In this document: positions 1 to 8,976 of the stretch, one piece after another | Layout of the letters: the number at the start of each line of letters is the position of its first letter | How positions within the stretch are numbered: the stretch's first letter is position 1 | NCBI RefSeq assembly: GCF_002583405.1 | Contig: NZ_BCMJ01000001.1 | Location: 370,695 to 434,694, forward strand | Source of the DNA: Secundilactobacillus silagincola | Lineage (GTDB): Bacteria > Bacillota > Bacilli > Lactobacillales > Lactobacillaceae | Direction: 5' to 3' | Length of the DNA stretch: 64,000 bases | Notes under the pieces: generated by a model | What the model was told of the DNA's origin: nothing | Databases searched by the model: none | What the model saw: only the letters and a program-made list of their open reading frames with translations | Translations under genes and position numbers: made by a program

Positions 1-95
1 TTCCGTGTTTGGTCATTAAACGGCCAACGCTGGAATATCCGGAGCGGGCCATAAGTTTAGCCGAATTAAGGGCACTATTGGAGGGAACGCAATGA
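1..95 (+). CDS. cbiJ: Cobalt-precorrin-6A reductase, C-terminal end (partial)
   Basis: Only the last 30 codons lie in the window, read in frame 3 and ending in TGA at 93-95. The tail reads PCLVIKRPTLEYPERA and then a short helix. This resembles the end of CbiJ/CobK precorrin-6A reductases, where a conserved R-P-x-x-x-P stretch closes the protein. The stop overlaps the ATG of the next gene (ATGA), so the two are translationally coupled. The gene order (this gene, then cobA-hemD, cbiK, cbiL) is that of the known Lactobacillus reuteri cobalamin operon, which supports the call. The short fragment limits certainty. Confidence 0.6.
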   Translation, partial: PCLVIKRPTLEYPERAISLAELRALLEGTQ

Positions 96-1498
96 ACGGT
101 TTAGTTTCACTTATTGGCGCCGGACCAGGCAACCCGGAACTGCTCACACTGTTGGGCAAGCGCCGCCTTGAAGAAGCCGACGTCATCGTGTATGACCGGT
201 TGGTAAACCCTGCGTTACTGTCACCGTTTGTGGCAGAGAAAATTGATGTGGGTAAAATGCCACTTCACCATAAAATCAGCCAGTATCAGATCAACGATAT
301 GCTAGTGGACCTGTCCAAACAGGGAAAGCGAGTTGTCCGCTTAAAGGCGGGCGACCCATACGTGTTTGGCCGTGGCGGTGAAGAAGGTCAGTACCTGAGT
401 CAACATCAAATTCCTTTCGAAGTCGTCCCTGGATTGACTAGTGCCATTGCAGGGTTAGCGGCTGCAGGGATTCCCATTACTCACCGTGATTTTGCCTCCA
501 GTTTTCACGTCATTACCGGACACCGCAAAGCCAACGGAGAAGAATTGGATTGGGAAAACATTGCACATCAGGAAGGGACGATTGTTTTCTTGATGGGCAT
601 GGCACAGCTGCCTAACATTGCTAAACAGTTAGTGGCGCATGGAATGGCCAGCGATACACCGGTTGCGGTGGTTCAATGGGCAACCCACTGGAAGCAACGG
701 TCAATCTCGTCTGACTTAGCCAACGTGGTTCAAACAGTTGAGAAGATGCACATCTCATCACCGGCACTGATCGTGGTTGGTGGCGTTGTTAAGTTGATGG
801 GTGATCTGCAGCCGCATCGGCCGTTACAGGGGTTGCACTTCTTGATTCCGTTCAAACAGGATTCAAAATTATTTAACGCCCTCCAAGATGAAGGGGCAGC
901 CGTAAACTTCTTTGATCGGCGGGTCAAGAAACCATTGGCATTTGAACTGCCAGACTTTGACGCTGGCGGCGTGCTGATTGTCACTGATTTTGCAGCCTTT
1001 CACTACTTTCAGGAACGCTTGCTGACACTGGGAATCGATAATCGAGCACTGGCTAACTGGAAACTAGTGGCTAGCAACCACATCGTGAAGTACCGGTTGC
1101 AGCAAGATGGTCTGCTGGCAGACGGGCTGTATGATCCTAAGAAATTAGATTATAAACGGCCAATTGTTTTCATTGGTGAACGGCTGGCGTTGTCAAACTA
1201 TAACGTCGACGTTGCTGCCAAAGCCGACTATCTGGCGACATACCAAAGTGAAACGATCAATCAAAATATTGATCTAAACGATTTTCACGGTATTGTTTTT
1301 CCAAGCTCAGCATCGGTTACCGATCTCTATACCGGCTGTACCAGTGAGGAACGTGAATTAATGAGCAAAATGAGTTGTTTCGCTATGGGTCAAACGGTAG
1401 CTAATGAATGCCAGAAATTAGGCTTGAAGAATGTTATCGAGGTCAAACCAAGTTATGATAACGTGATTCAAACGGTAAAGAAGGTCTTTGCACGATGA
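92..1498 (+). CDS. cobA-hemD: Uroporphyrinogen-III C-methyltransferase / uroporphyrinogen-III synthase fusion
   Basis: A 468-residue two-domain protein. Residues 1-240 are the SAM-dependent methyltransferase that converts uroporphyrinogen III to precorrin-2: the SAM loop GAGPGNPELLT lies at 9-19 and RLKAGDPYVFGRGGEE at 83-98. Residues of about 245-468 form a HemD-like domain, which closes hydroxymethylbilane to uroporphyrinogen III. Its C-terminal part has the usual FPSSASV and AMGQTVANECQKLG elements, but HemD is poorly conserved in general. The start overlaps the cbiJ stop, and the stop overlaps the cbiK start. A second separate HemD closes this operon at 14961-15701, so the synthase activity appears to be encoded twice. 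Confidence 0.9.
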   Translation: MNGLVSLIGAGPGNPELLTLLGKRRLEEADVIVYDRLVNPALLSPFVAEKIDVGKMPLHHKISQYQINDMLVDLSKQGKRVVRLKAGDPYVFGRGGEEGQYLSQHQIPFEVVPGLTSAIAGLAAAGIPITHRDFASSFHVITGHRKANGEELDWENIAHQEGTIVFLMGMAQLPNIAKQLVAHGMASDTPVAVVQWATHWKQRSISSDLANVVQTVEKMHISSPALIVVGGVVKLMGDLQPHRPLQGLHFLIPFKQDSKLFNALQDEGAAVNFFDRRVKKPLAFELPDFDAGGVLIVTDFAAFHYFQERLLTLGIDNRALANWKLVASNHIVKYRLQQDGLLADGLYDPKKLDYKRPIVFIGERLALSNYNVDVAAKADYLATYQSETINQNIDLNDFHGIVFPSSASVTDLYTGCTSEERELMSKMSCFAMGQTVANECQKLGLKNVIEVKPSYDNVIQTVKKVFAR

Positions 1499-2289
1499 GT
1501 AAAACAGCATTATTAATGGTGAGTTTTGGTACCACTTATCCCGAGACGCGTCACAAAACGATTGAAGCCACGGAGAACGCCTTTCGAGCAGCTTTTCCTG
1601 ATGCCGAAGTTTTCCGGGCGTTTACGTCAAAAATCGTTGTTTCACGAATCAAGAAAAACGAGGGTCTTAGCATTGATTCACCGCAAGAGGCACTTGCCAA
1701 GATTATTGCCGGCGGATATGACAACCTTTACGTACAATCGCTGCACCTGATTCCTGGTATTGAGTACCACCAAGTTGAAACGGCCGTGGCAAAGGAATCG
1801 GATCATTTTAAACGGGTCGTCATGGGTCGGCCATTATTAAACGACTTTGCGGATTATCAGGATACGGTTGCTTTTTTAAAGCAGATTGGTAACCCACTGG
1901 CAGCTGATGAGGCCGTACTCTTTATGGGACACGGCACTGCAAATAGTGCCTTTACGGCCTACGCTTGCTTGGATCATATGTTGATGGGCAGTCAGCATTA
2001 CATGGGCGCGGTTGAAAGTTATCCTGATATTCAGTTTGAAATTAGCCGGCTTAAGGCGGCTGGTGTCAAACATGTGAGGTTGCAGCCGTTCATGCTGGTG
2101 GCGGGCAATCACGCTCATAATGACATGGCTTCTGACGCGCCTGATTCTTGGCAGAGCCAGTTGCAGGATGCAGGAATTCAAGTGGTGTCACAGTTGAAAG
2201 GTATGGGCGAATATCCCGAAATTCAACAGCAGTTCATTACCCATCTAAAACGACAATTAGCGTCAACTGAGACGAAAGGCGGTATGTAA
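1495..2289 (+). CDS. cbiK: Sirohydrochlorin cobaltochelatase
   Basis: This 264-residue anaerobic-pathway cobaltochelatase inserts Co2+ into sirohydrochlorin in the cytoplasm. The start MSKTALLMVSFGTT is typical for CbiK. The metal and acid-base residues known from Salmonella CbiK (His145, Glu175, His207) are recognisable as His146 in MGHGTAN, Glu174 in GAVESYPD and His206 in VAGNHAHND. There is no signal peptide, unlike the periplasmic CbiK of sulfate reducers. The ATG overlaps the preceding stop by four bases, and cbiL begins three bases after the stop, so it is firmly inside the operon and supplied with cobalt by the neighbouring CbiMNQO. Confidence 0.95.
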   Translation: MSKTALLMVSFGTTYPETRHKTIEATENAFRAAFPDAEVFRAFTSKIVVSRIKKNEGLSIDSPQEALAKIIAGGYDNLYVQSLHLIPGIEYHQVETAVAKESDHFKRVVMGRPLLNDFADYQDTVAFLKQIGNPLAADEAVLFMGHGTANSAFTAYACLDHMLMGSQHYMGAVESYPDIQFEISRLKAAGVKHVRLQPFMLVAGNHAHNDMASDAPDSWQSQLQDAGIQVVSQLKGMGEYPEIQQQFITHLKRQLASTETKGGM

Positions 2290-2291
2290 CG

Positions 2292-2993
2292 ATGGCAACA
2301 TTTTATGGCATCGGGGTTGGCCCCGGTGACAGCGAACTAATGACAGTGAAGGCAGTCAACACGCTTAAACAAATTGACATCCTATACGCCCCTAAGGCCC
2401 ATAATGACCAGCCGAGTGTCGCGGAAAAAATCGCATCGCCGTACTTTTCAGAAGAACTAACGGTCAAAAGACGACGCTTCCCGATGGTCAAAGATCTCAG
2501 CGAGAAACAGGCCAGTTGGCGTGCCATTGCTGAAGAAATCGTGGCAGACGTTAAAGCGGGCCACGATGTGGGTTTTATCACGCTGGGTGATGCTTCTGTA
2601 TACAGTACTTATAGTTACTTGCTCGATATTATTGGTGATCAGATTGCGGTGGAGACGGTGGCAGGTATTTCTGCTTATTCGCAGATTGCGGCAGCTACGT
2701 CAATCCCACTGGTGTTAGATGATGAACTTTTAGAAATAATTCCAGCAACCGCGGATATGTCGCTGATCGATAAGGCGGTCGATATTAATGACAATGTGGT
2801 TCTCATGAAAGTGGCAACCCATTGGTCAGAAATCTTTGAGTTGCTGGCATCAAAAAAATTGCTGAATCAGGCAATTGTAATCGTAAACGCTTCAATGGCT
2901 AACCAGCAGCAGTTTAAGGTTGCCGAGTTGACCAAAGAAACGAAATTGCCATACTTTTCAACATTGATATTAAAAAAGAAATATCAATTCTGA
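2292..2993 (+). CDS. cbiL: Cobalt-precorrin-2 C20-methyltransferase
   Basis: A 233-residue tetrapyrrole methylase. The SAM-binding loop YGIGVGPGDSELMT lies at residues 5-18 and the second conserved element GFITLGDASVYST in the first half. The YGIGVGPGD form, with large spacing to the GD-x-S/T loop, is characteristic of the C20 methylase CbiL rather than CbiF or CbiH. It methylates cobalt-factor II at C20, directly after the CbiK step. The gene starts three bases after cbiK and is followed 24 bases later by cbiM. Confidence 0.93.
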   Translation: MATFYGIGVGPGDSELMTVKAVNTLKQIDILYAPKAHNDQPSVAEKIASPYFSEELTVKRRRFPMVKDLSEKQASWRAIAEEIVADVKAGHDVGFITLGDASVYSTYSYLLDIIGDQIAVETVAGISAYSQIAAATSIPLVLDDELLEIIPATADMSLIDKAVDINDNVVLMKVATHWSEIFELLASKKLLNQAIVIVNASMANQQQFKVAELTKETKLPYFSTLILKKKYQF

Positions 2994-3017
2994 TTAATAT
3001 TAGATAGGGTGAAACAA

Positions 3018-3773
3018 ATGAAAAAAGTTTTTAGAAATCATTTGGTACCAAAGGTAAGCGTGATTGTTGGCCTGTGTTCCTTGCTGTACTTTGCACTGTA
3101 TCCTCGCGATGCATATGCCATGCACATCATGGAAGGGATGTTACCGCCAAAGTGGTGTATTTTCTGGTTTGCGGTTAGTGCACCGTTCTTCATTTACGGG
3201 TTATACCGGATGAAAAAAATCGTTATCTCGACCACTCAAAATGCTAAGATCATGCTGGCACTATGCGGTGCTTTTGTGTTCGTCCTTTCATCGCTGAAGC
3301 TGCCTTCTGTTACGGGTTCATGCTCGCATCCAACCGGGGTCGGGTTGGGTACCGCAATGTTCGGGCCAGGAGTCATGTCAGTTCTTGGGGTGATTATCTT
3401 ACTGTTTCAAGCGTTACTGCTTGCTCATGGTGGTTTAACCACCCTTGGTGCTAACTGCTTTTCAATGACGATTGTCGGGCCATTTGTCGGGTACGCGACG
3501 TACAAAATTTGCCGAGCATTGAAACTCAGTCGTGCAGTATCACTGTTCATGTGTGCGGTACTTGCTGATTGGTCAACTTATGTGACCACGTCATTCCAGT
3601 TAGCAGTTGTTTTTCCAGACCCGAATAACGGGGTTGGTGGTGCTGTGATCAAGTTCTTAGGTATTTACGCGGTAACGCAGATTCCGTTGGCTATTGCCGA
3701 AGGGTTTTTGACCGTGATTGTCTATAACCTGGTGATCAGCAATAATCTCTGGAAGGAGAATGCACTGGGATGA
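3018..3773 (+). CDS. cbiM: Cobalt ECF transporter substrate-capture membrane subunit
   Basis: CbiM binds Co2+ at the outer face of the membrane. The reading frame opens at a GTG (3009), but AGGGTG sits at proper distance before ATG 3018, giving 251 residues. A signal peptide (about residues 1-33, ending DAYA) is followed directly by [10 protein letters not shown]. In CbiM the mature amino terminus and the adjacent His coordinate cobalt, so the predicted cleavage would expose exactly that MHIMEG end. [12 protein letters not shown] and several membrane segments follow. The stop overlaps cbiN (ATGA). It forms the transporter with CbiN, CbiQ and CbiO. Confidence 0.93.
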   Translation: MKKVFRNHLVPKVSVIVGLCSLLYFALYPRDAYAMHIMEGMLPPKWCIFWFAVSAPFFIYGLYRMKKIVISTTQNAKIMLALCGAFVFVLSSLKLPSVTGSCSHPTGVGLGTAMFGPGVMSVLGVIILLFQALLLAHGGLTTLGANCFSMTIVGPFVGYATYKICRALKLSRAVSLFMCAVLADWSTYVTTSFQLAVVFPDPNNGVGGAVIKFLGIYAVTQIPLAIAEGFLTVIVYNLVISNNLWKENALG

Positions 3774-4102
3774 AGAAAAAGACCAAGCAAAACTGGATAC
3801 TACTATTGTTAGTCTTAATTCTCGTGATCACACCATTCTTCGTAGCCAAAGGCGGTTCGTTTTCCGGCAGTGATGATGAAGGGACAGCTCAGATCAAGGA
3901 AAATGATCCTAGCTATAAAGTCTGGATTCATCCGATATGGACGCCACCTTCAGCCGAAATTGAAAGTTTGCTGTTCACGGTACAAGGCAGTTTGGGGACC
4001 GGTGTGATCGCCTATATTATTGGTAACGCTCATGGTCGTAGGAAAGAACGACAACGTCAGCAGCAAGCACAAGCTAAAAACAATTCTGACAATGGTCGTT
4101 AA
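3770..4102 (+). CDS. cbiN: Cobalt ECF transporter auxiliary subunit
   Basis: A 110-residue protein with an N-terminal membrane helix (about 9-26), an extracytoplasmic loop containing [12 protein letters not shown], and a second helix near 68-88. The tail is basic and Gln-rich. CbiN proteins share this two-helix layout and the short acidic G-x-D-D-x loop, which interacts with CbiM and is needed for cobalt loading. It overlaps the cbiM stop by four bases and precedes cbiQ by 12 bases. The length is normal for the family. Confidence 0.9.
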   Translation: MKKKTKQNWILLLLVLILVITPFFVAKGGSFSGSDDEGTAQIKENDPSYKVWIHPIWTPPSAEIESLLFTVQGSLGTGVIAYIIGNAHGRRKERQRQQQAQAKNNSDNGR

Positions 4103-4114
4103 TAGGGTGATGAA

Positions 4115-4807
4115 ATGTTAGTCATTGATAAGTACGCTTATTCAAATCGAATCGTTAAGTGGTCTCCTAAAATAAAGGGCCTACTTTGGCTGCTTGGCAT
4201 TGTCTTGGCCTTTCAACCAATCATTCTAATCAAAATCGTTGTCCTCGCAGTCGTTATCTGGCATACCTTATATGCGACAAAGATGTCTGTCCGTGTTTAT
4301 TTGCATTGGCTCTATGCGGTATTGCCCTTTCTCCTACTAAGCGTTATTGGCATTGTTTTCACTATGTCACCTAAAGCCAGTCAGATTTATTATCCGATTC
4401 ACCTGTTTGGCAGTTACTTTGGGGTGTCTAAGGTGATGTTGCCAAGGGGGCTGCGGCTTGGCGTACAAGTCTTGACGGCGGTGGTTTGCACATATTGGTT
4501 CGCTTTGACCACGCCGTTTCAGCAGATTATTTTAATGTTGAAAGCTGTCCATATGCCCGCCTTGATGATTGAGGAAACGATGCTCATGTATCGCTTCATC
4601 TTCATTTTTATTGAAGCGTGTGAACAGATTTATCGGGCTCAAAAATTACGGTTAGGTTACCGGACTTTCCGTTTATCCATTCATTCAGCTGGTATTTTAG
4701 TTAAGATGCTTTTTCAGCAAGTGATGACTGATTATCAGCAAATGGTGTATGCGTTGGATGCAAAATTGTATAATGGCGAATTCAAAGTTGGGGAGGATGA
4801 TGAGTGA
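4115..4807 (+). CDS. cbiQ: Cobalt ECF transporter transmembrane coupling protein
   Basis: This 230-residue membrane protein couples ATP hydrolysis by CbiO to CbiM. Hydrophobic segments lie around 20-70, 110-140 and 155-180. The C-terminal half carries a cytoplasmic coupling region with AQKLRLGYR (near 170), which corresponds to the A-R-x-x-R-G-Y-type motif of EcfT/CbiQ proteins. The last codons carry a GGGGAGG ribosome binding site used by cbiO, whose start overlaps the end of this gene. Confidence 0.9.
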   Translation: MLVIDKYAYSNRIVKWSPKIKGLLWLLGIVLAFQPIILIKIVVLAVVIWHTLYATKMSVRVYLHWLYAVLPFLLLSVIGIVFTMSPKASQIYYPIHLFGSYFGVSKVMLPRGLRLGVQVLTAVVCTYWFALTTPFQQIILMLKAVHMPALMIEETMLMYRFIFIFIEACEQIYRAQKLRLGYRTFRLSIHSAGILVKMLFQQVMTDYQQMVYALDAKLYNGEFKVGEDDE

Positions 4808-5634
4808 TGATTGAACTAGAGCATGTGGATTTTTCATATGAGAAAAATCACCCAATTTTGAAGGATATTTCAGCTAAGTTTGGTGAGAATGGTTCCAAAG
4901 TCGTGGGTATCATTGGTCCTAATGGAACTGGTAAATCGACCTTGTTTTTGAACTTGGTTGGAATACTAAAGCCCACCAGCGGTAAAATCTTAGTGGATAA
5001 TCAGCCCATTAATTATTCTAAAAAGGGTTTGAATCAGTTACGTCAAAAAGTGGGCATCGTTTTTCAAAACTCTGATCAGCAGATCTTTTATTCCATTGTT
5101 AAAGATGATGTTGCGTTTGCCCTTCATAATTTGGATGTTCCGAAAGATGAGATCAAGCAGCGGGTAAATACGATTTTAAGGGAATTAGATATTAGCCACC
5201 TTAAGGATCGACCCATTCAATACCTCAGTGGCGGTCAAAAAAAGCGAGTTGCCATTGCGGGTATTTTGGTTTTAAATTCTGAATGGCTGCTACTGGATGA
5301 ACCGACTGCGGGACTCGACCCAGATGGGAAGCGACGAATGGTTGAACTGATCAAGCACTTAATCGATCGGGGCCAAAAAGTTATTCTGTCTAGCCATGAC
5401 ATTGATTTTATGTATGAAGTTTGTGATTACTTTTATATTTTGCAAGCCGGCCACATTGTGAAATCAGGTCAAAAGGAAACGGTTTTTGATGATGAAAAAG
5501 CGCTGTTGAAGAATAAGCTTGACCAGCCGTGGCTCGTAAAAATTCATCAGAAATTACATTTGCCACTTTATGCTAATGAAGCAGAACTTTTTGCCGATAA
5601 GACGCTGCAAGCTAAATTAGCCAAGTTAGAATAA
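4804..5634 (+). CDS. cbiO: Cobalt ECF transporter ATPase
   Basis: A 276-residue ABC ATPase powering cobalt uptake. Walker A GPNGTGKST is at 38-46, the Q-loop FQNSDQQ near 87-93, the signature LSGGQ at 141-145, Walker B LLLDEP at 162-167 and the switch His at 198, so all catalytic parts are intact. Start codons GTG 4804 and ATG 4807 both fit the upstream GGGGAGG; the ATG would give MIELEHV. The stop is followed by a 64-base gap with a small imperfect palindrome (5643-5668) before cbiP. Confidence 0.93.
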   Translation: MMIELEHVDFSYEKNHPILKDISAKFGENGSKVVGIIGPNGTGKSTLFLNLVGILKPTSGKILVDNQPINYSKKGLNQLRQKVGIVFQNSDQQIFYSIVKDDVAFALHNLDVPKDEIKQRVNTILRELDISHLKDRPIQYLSGGQKKRVAIAGILVLNSEWLLLDEPTAGLDPDGKRRMVELIKHLIDRGQKVILSSHDIDFMYEVCDYFYILQAGHIVKSGQKETVFDDEKALLKNKLDQPWLVKIHQKLHLPLYANEAELFADKTLQAKLAKLE

Positions 5635-5698
5635 CGGGTGTGCCAGTGCGTGAATCACGCGTATTGGTCATTACATAAGGAAGCGGAGGTACGCAAGT

Positions 5699-7213
5699 AT
5701 GTGTGCAAAATCAATCATGTTTCAAGGAACGGCCTCGGATTCAGGTAAGAGCTGGGTTGCTGCCGGTCTTTGCCGAATATTGAAGAATCGGGGCCTTAAA
5801 GTTGCTCCGTTTAAATCACAGAATATGGCCTTGAATTCCTACATCACTGCTGATGGTAAGGAAATGGGTCGTGCTCAGGTGTTTCAGGCGGAAGCCGCCG
5901 GAGTTGCCCCAGATGTACGGATGAATCCCTTACTATTGAAACCGTCGACGGACAAGGAATCACAGGTGGTGTTTATGGGCAAGGTACTCACGGATATGAC
6001 TGCTGTTGAGTATCAGAACCATAAAATGGCGCTGAAGGATCGGGTGCTAGAAACGTACAAGTCGTTGGCGGCTGAAAACGACGTCATGGTTCTAGAAGGT
6101 GCTGGCAGTCCGGCAGAAATCAATCTGGATACCAAAGGATTGGTTAATATGGGCATGGCTGAAATGGCCCACGCACCCGTTATTTTAGTGGCAGATATTG
6201 ATAAGGGCGGAATGTATGCGTCGATTTACGGGACGATTAAGTTGCTGCCTGAAGAAGACCAGAAGCGGTTTAAGGGCATCATCGTCAATAAGTTTCGTGG
6301 CGATGCCAGTTTGTTAAAGTCCGGAAATGATATGATTGAAAAATTGACCGGTGTGCCAGTCATTGGCGTGATTCCTATGACCGATGTTGATCTCGACGAG
6401 GAAGACAGTGTTGCGCTTGAACGGAAGTCTCGGGTCAAGGATGCCACAAAGGATCTTGATGTGGCGGTAATGGCCTTGCAGAAGATGTCCAACTTTACCG
6501 ATTTTCATAGTTTGGAGATTCAACCAGACGTTTCAGTTCGCTACGTGGTTAAGCCGGAAGACCTGGGGAACCCAGATTTGCTGATCTTGCCTGGCAGCAA
6601 GAACACTAACGAGGATATGGCCTATCTGCGAACACATGGGTTTGTGCCTGAGATTCAAGCGTTGCACGCACATAAGACGCAGATCGTCGGTATTTGCGGC
6701 GGTTATCAGATTCTTGGTAACCAGTTACATGACCCTAATCATGTTGAATCAGATATTACTGACCAAGATGGTTTGCAGCTGCTCGATATTCAAACTACCT
6801 TTACGGGTGAAAAAACCACTACGCAAGCGATTGCGAAACATCAGGATGCGACCTTGCACGGTTATGAGATTCATATGGGAGAGACCACTCTTGGGAAGGA
6901 TGCCACGCCGTTTTCAACCATTATTGAAAACAACGGTGAACCCGAAGACCGTTTAGATGGCGCTGTGAACGGTGATGGCAGTGTCTGGGGAACTTATCTC
7001 CACGGCATTTTTGACAACACCGCTTGGACGCGGCAGCTGCTAGACCGGTTACGGGTTGCTAAAGGGTTGCAGCCGTTACACGCCAAGAATGAGTCCATGG
7101 CGGAATACAAGGAAGCCCAGTACGAAAAATTAGCTAAAATTGTTGAAGAAAACGTGGATATGGCTAAAATCGATCAAATTTTGGCTGAATCTGACGTGGA
7201 TTACGGGAAGTGA
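5699..7213 (+). CDS. cbiP: Adenosylcobyric acid synthase (glutamine-hydrolysing)
   Basis: CbiP amidates four side chains of adenosylcobyrinic a,c-diamide. The 504 residues comprise an N-terminal synthetase domain beginning MFQGTASDSGKSWVAAGLC (modified P-loop) and a class-I-like glutaminase domain in the C-terminal half. The nucleophile Cys is in VGICGGYQILG and the His is in WGTYLHGIFDN. CbiP/CobQ lack the third triad residue of classic amidotransferases, and nothing here contradicts that. The start has an AGCGGAGG site. The TGA overlaps the GTG start of the next gene. Confidence 0.95.
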   Translation: MCAKSIMFQGTASDSGKSWVAAGLCRILKNRGLKVAPFKSQNMALNSYITADGKEMGRAQVFQAEAAGVAPDVRMNPLLLKPSTDKESQVVFMGKVLTDMTAVEYQNHKMALKDRVLETYKSLAAENDVMVLEGAGSPAEINLDTKGLVNMGMAEMAHAPVILVADIDKGGMYASIYGTIKLLPEEDQKRFKGIIVNKFRGDASLLKSGNDMIEKLTGVPVIGVIPMTDVDLDEEDSVALERKSRVKDATKDLDVAVMALQKMSNFTDFHSLEIQPDVSVRYVVKPEDLGNPDLLILPGSKNTNEDMAYLRTHGFVPEIQALHAHKTQIVGICGGYQILGNQLHDPNHVESDITDQDGLQLLDIQTTFTGEKTTTQAIAKHQDATLHGYEIHMGETTLGKDATPFSTIIENNGEPEDRLDGAVNGDGSVWGTYLHGIFDNTAWTRQLLDRLRVAKGLQPLHAKNESMAEYKEAQYEKLAKIVEENVDMAKIDQILAESDVDYGK

Positions 7214-7683
7214 ATCAAGTGAACTATCCATATCCAATTAATATTGACCTGAGTCGTAAACGCGTTGCCGTGATTGGCGGGGGTAAGGTAGCCGCACGTA
7301 AAGTGGCTGGCTTACTGGATGCTAGAGCGAACGTCTTTGTGATCAGCCCGACGCTGTGTGATGCGATTGATCCTGCTAAGATCACTTGGATCAAAAAGGA
7401 GTATGAGACCGGTGATATTTCCGAGATGGATATTATCATTGCCTGTACGAATAATCGCAGTGTTAACCAGCAGGTCACAAAAGATGCCACACATTTTCAG
7501 TTGGTTAACGATGCCAGTGATAAAAAGCAGTCCGACTTTTTCAACGTCGCACGCGTGGAATCAAAGAATCTGCTGGTAACCGTTTCAACCAAGGGGAAGT
7601 CACCAGCTAAGGCCAAGCAGATCAAGCAAGAAATTCGTCAGTGGCTTGAAAGCAAGCACTGGTTTAACCAAGAGGAGGATTAA
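7210..7683 (+). CDS. Precorrin-2 dehydrogenase (SirC/Met8 NAD-binding type)
   Basis: A 157-residue protein that should oxidise precorrin-2 to sirohydrochlorin, the substrate of CbiK. An N-terminal Rossmann motif VAVIGGGKVAARKV is at about 19-32, followed by the typical IIACTNNRSVNQQV and VNDASDKKQSDFFNVA elements. This is the short form, with a dehydrogenase domain and little of the dimerisation tail found in Met8/CysG. Start options are GTG 7210 (overlapping the cbiP stop) or GTG 7219. It links the C-methylation and cobalt-insertion steps, and the product of the next genes (hemACBL) feeds it. Confidence 0.87.
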   Translation: MNQVNYPYPINIDLSRKRVAVIGGGKVAARKVAGLLDARANVFVISPTLCDAIDPAKITWIKKEYETGDISEMDIIIACTNNRSVNQQVTKDATHFQLVNDASDKKQSDFFNVARVESKNLLVTVSTKGKSPAKAKQIKQEIRQWLESKHWFNQEED

Positions 7684-7686
7684 TAC

Positions 7687-8976
7687 ATGTTTGTCATTTA
7701 CGTCAGTCTGAACTACCAACATCTGCCAATTACTACACGAGAACAGTTAGTTTTCAGCAAAGAAGAACTGACTCAGGCGAACGAACTGTTAAGTGATGAA
7801 AAATCGATCCTTGAAAATATGATCTTGTCAACGTGTAACCGAACCGAAGTCTACGCTGTGGTTGACCAGATTCATACTGGCCGTTATTATATTAAACGCT
7901 TTTTAGCCAACTGGTTTCACGTCTCCATCGATCAAATCAGCAAATGGGCAGAAATTGGTTTTAAACAAGATGCCGTGGCACATTTGTTGCGGGTAACGAC
8001 TGGTTTGGAATCCTTGATTGTGGGCGAACCGCAGATTTTGGGTCAGGTGAAGGATGCTTTCTTCACCGCACGTGACCTTGGAACCACCGGGGTGATCCTT
8101 AATCATCTGGCAAAGGCCGCTATTACGTTTGCTAAAAAACAGCATACGACCTATCGCGTGAGTGAGTTGTCCAAAACGTCGGGGCAGACCGGGTTACACC
8201 AAATTAAAACGGTACTGCAGGACCTTTCGGATAAGCACCTGGTGATCGCAGGTCTTGGCGAGGTTGGTAGTCACGTGTTGAAGAATGCTAGTACCATGGG
8301 CTTTAGCGAAATCACCATTTTGAATCGGACGAATGAAAAAGCGGTTCAGATGGCCGAGAACTATGGCGAAACGGTGCAGGCGGCTAGCTGGGATAAATTA
8401 GCGGTGGCAGCGAACGCGGCGGATACCGTTATTCTCGCAACTTCTGCGAAATCACCAGTACTGAACGGCCACATCTTTGATAGCGGAACCACCAATTTGA
8501 AGATCATCGTGGACTTAGGTGTACCGCGTAACGTGCACAGTGAAGATTTACCTGCTGAGATCACCTATTTTGATATTGATCACTTAACGGCCATCATTTC
8601 GGAAAATCAAAAGGCTAAGGCTGAGATGATCGACCAGATGGCAGCTCAAGTACCCGCAGCCGTAGATGAATTTTACGTATGGGAACAACAGCTTCACGTG
8701 GTCCCCGTCATTAAAGAGATTCGGGAGTCTGCGATGGACATTGAAAAGACCGCTTATGACAGTTTGCTGCGAAAGTTGCCAGAACTTGATGTCCACCAGC
8801 GTAAGGTCATCAGCAAGCATATGAAGAGCATTATCAATCAGATGATTCTCGGTCCCATCAAAGGGGTCAAGGAGTTGGCTCTTCAGGAAGATGTTGACGT
8901 GGATCTGGCATTTATTTGCCAAATTCTTGGTCTCCCAACAGACTTAGCAAAACAGGAGCGCACTTATGAAAAATGA
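7687..8976 (+). CDS. hemA: Glutamyl-tRNA reductase
   Basis: HemA reduces glutamyl-tRNA(Glu) to glutamate-1-semialdehyde, the first committed step to tetrapyrroles. The catalytic Cys is Cys50 in STCNRTEVYA. GLESLIVGEPQILGQVKDAF and the NADPH-binding LVIAGLGEVGSHVLKN follow. At 429 residues it has full length with the C-terminal dimerisation helix region. The start has GAGGAGG seven bases before ATG. It overlaps hemC by 11 bases. Because this organism type does not need complete haem synthesis, the pathway here is dedicated to cobalamin, which is an inference from the operon context. Confidence 0.95.
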   Translation: MFVIYVSLNYQHLPITTREQLVFSKEELTQANELLSDEKSILENMILSTCNRTEVYAVVDQIHTGRYYIKRFLANWFHVSIDQISKWAEIGFKQDAVAHLLRVTTGLESLIVGEPQILGQVKDAFFTARDLGTTGVILNHLAKAAITFAKKQHTTYRVSELSKTSGQTGLHQIKTVLQDLSDKHLVIAGLGEVGSHVLKNASTMGFSEITILNRTNEKAVQMAENYGETVQAASWDKLAVAANAADTVILATSAKSPVLNGHIFDSGTTNLKIIVDLGVPRNVHSEDLPAEITYFDIDHLTAIISENQKAKAEMIDQMAAQVPAAVDEFYVWEQQLHVVPVIKEIRESAMDIEKTAYDSLLRKLPELDVHQRKVISKHMKSIINQMILGPIKGVKELALQEDVDVDLAFICQILGLPTDLAKQERTYEK

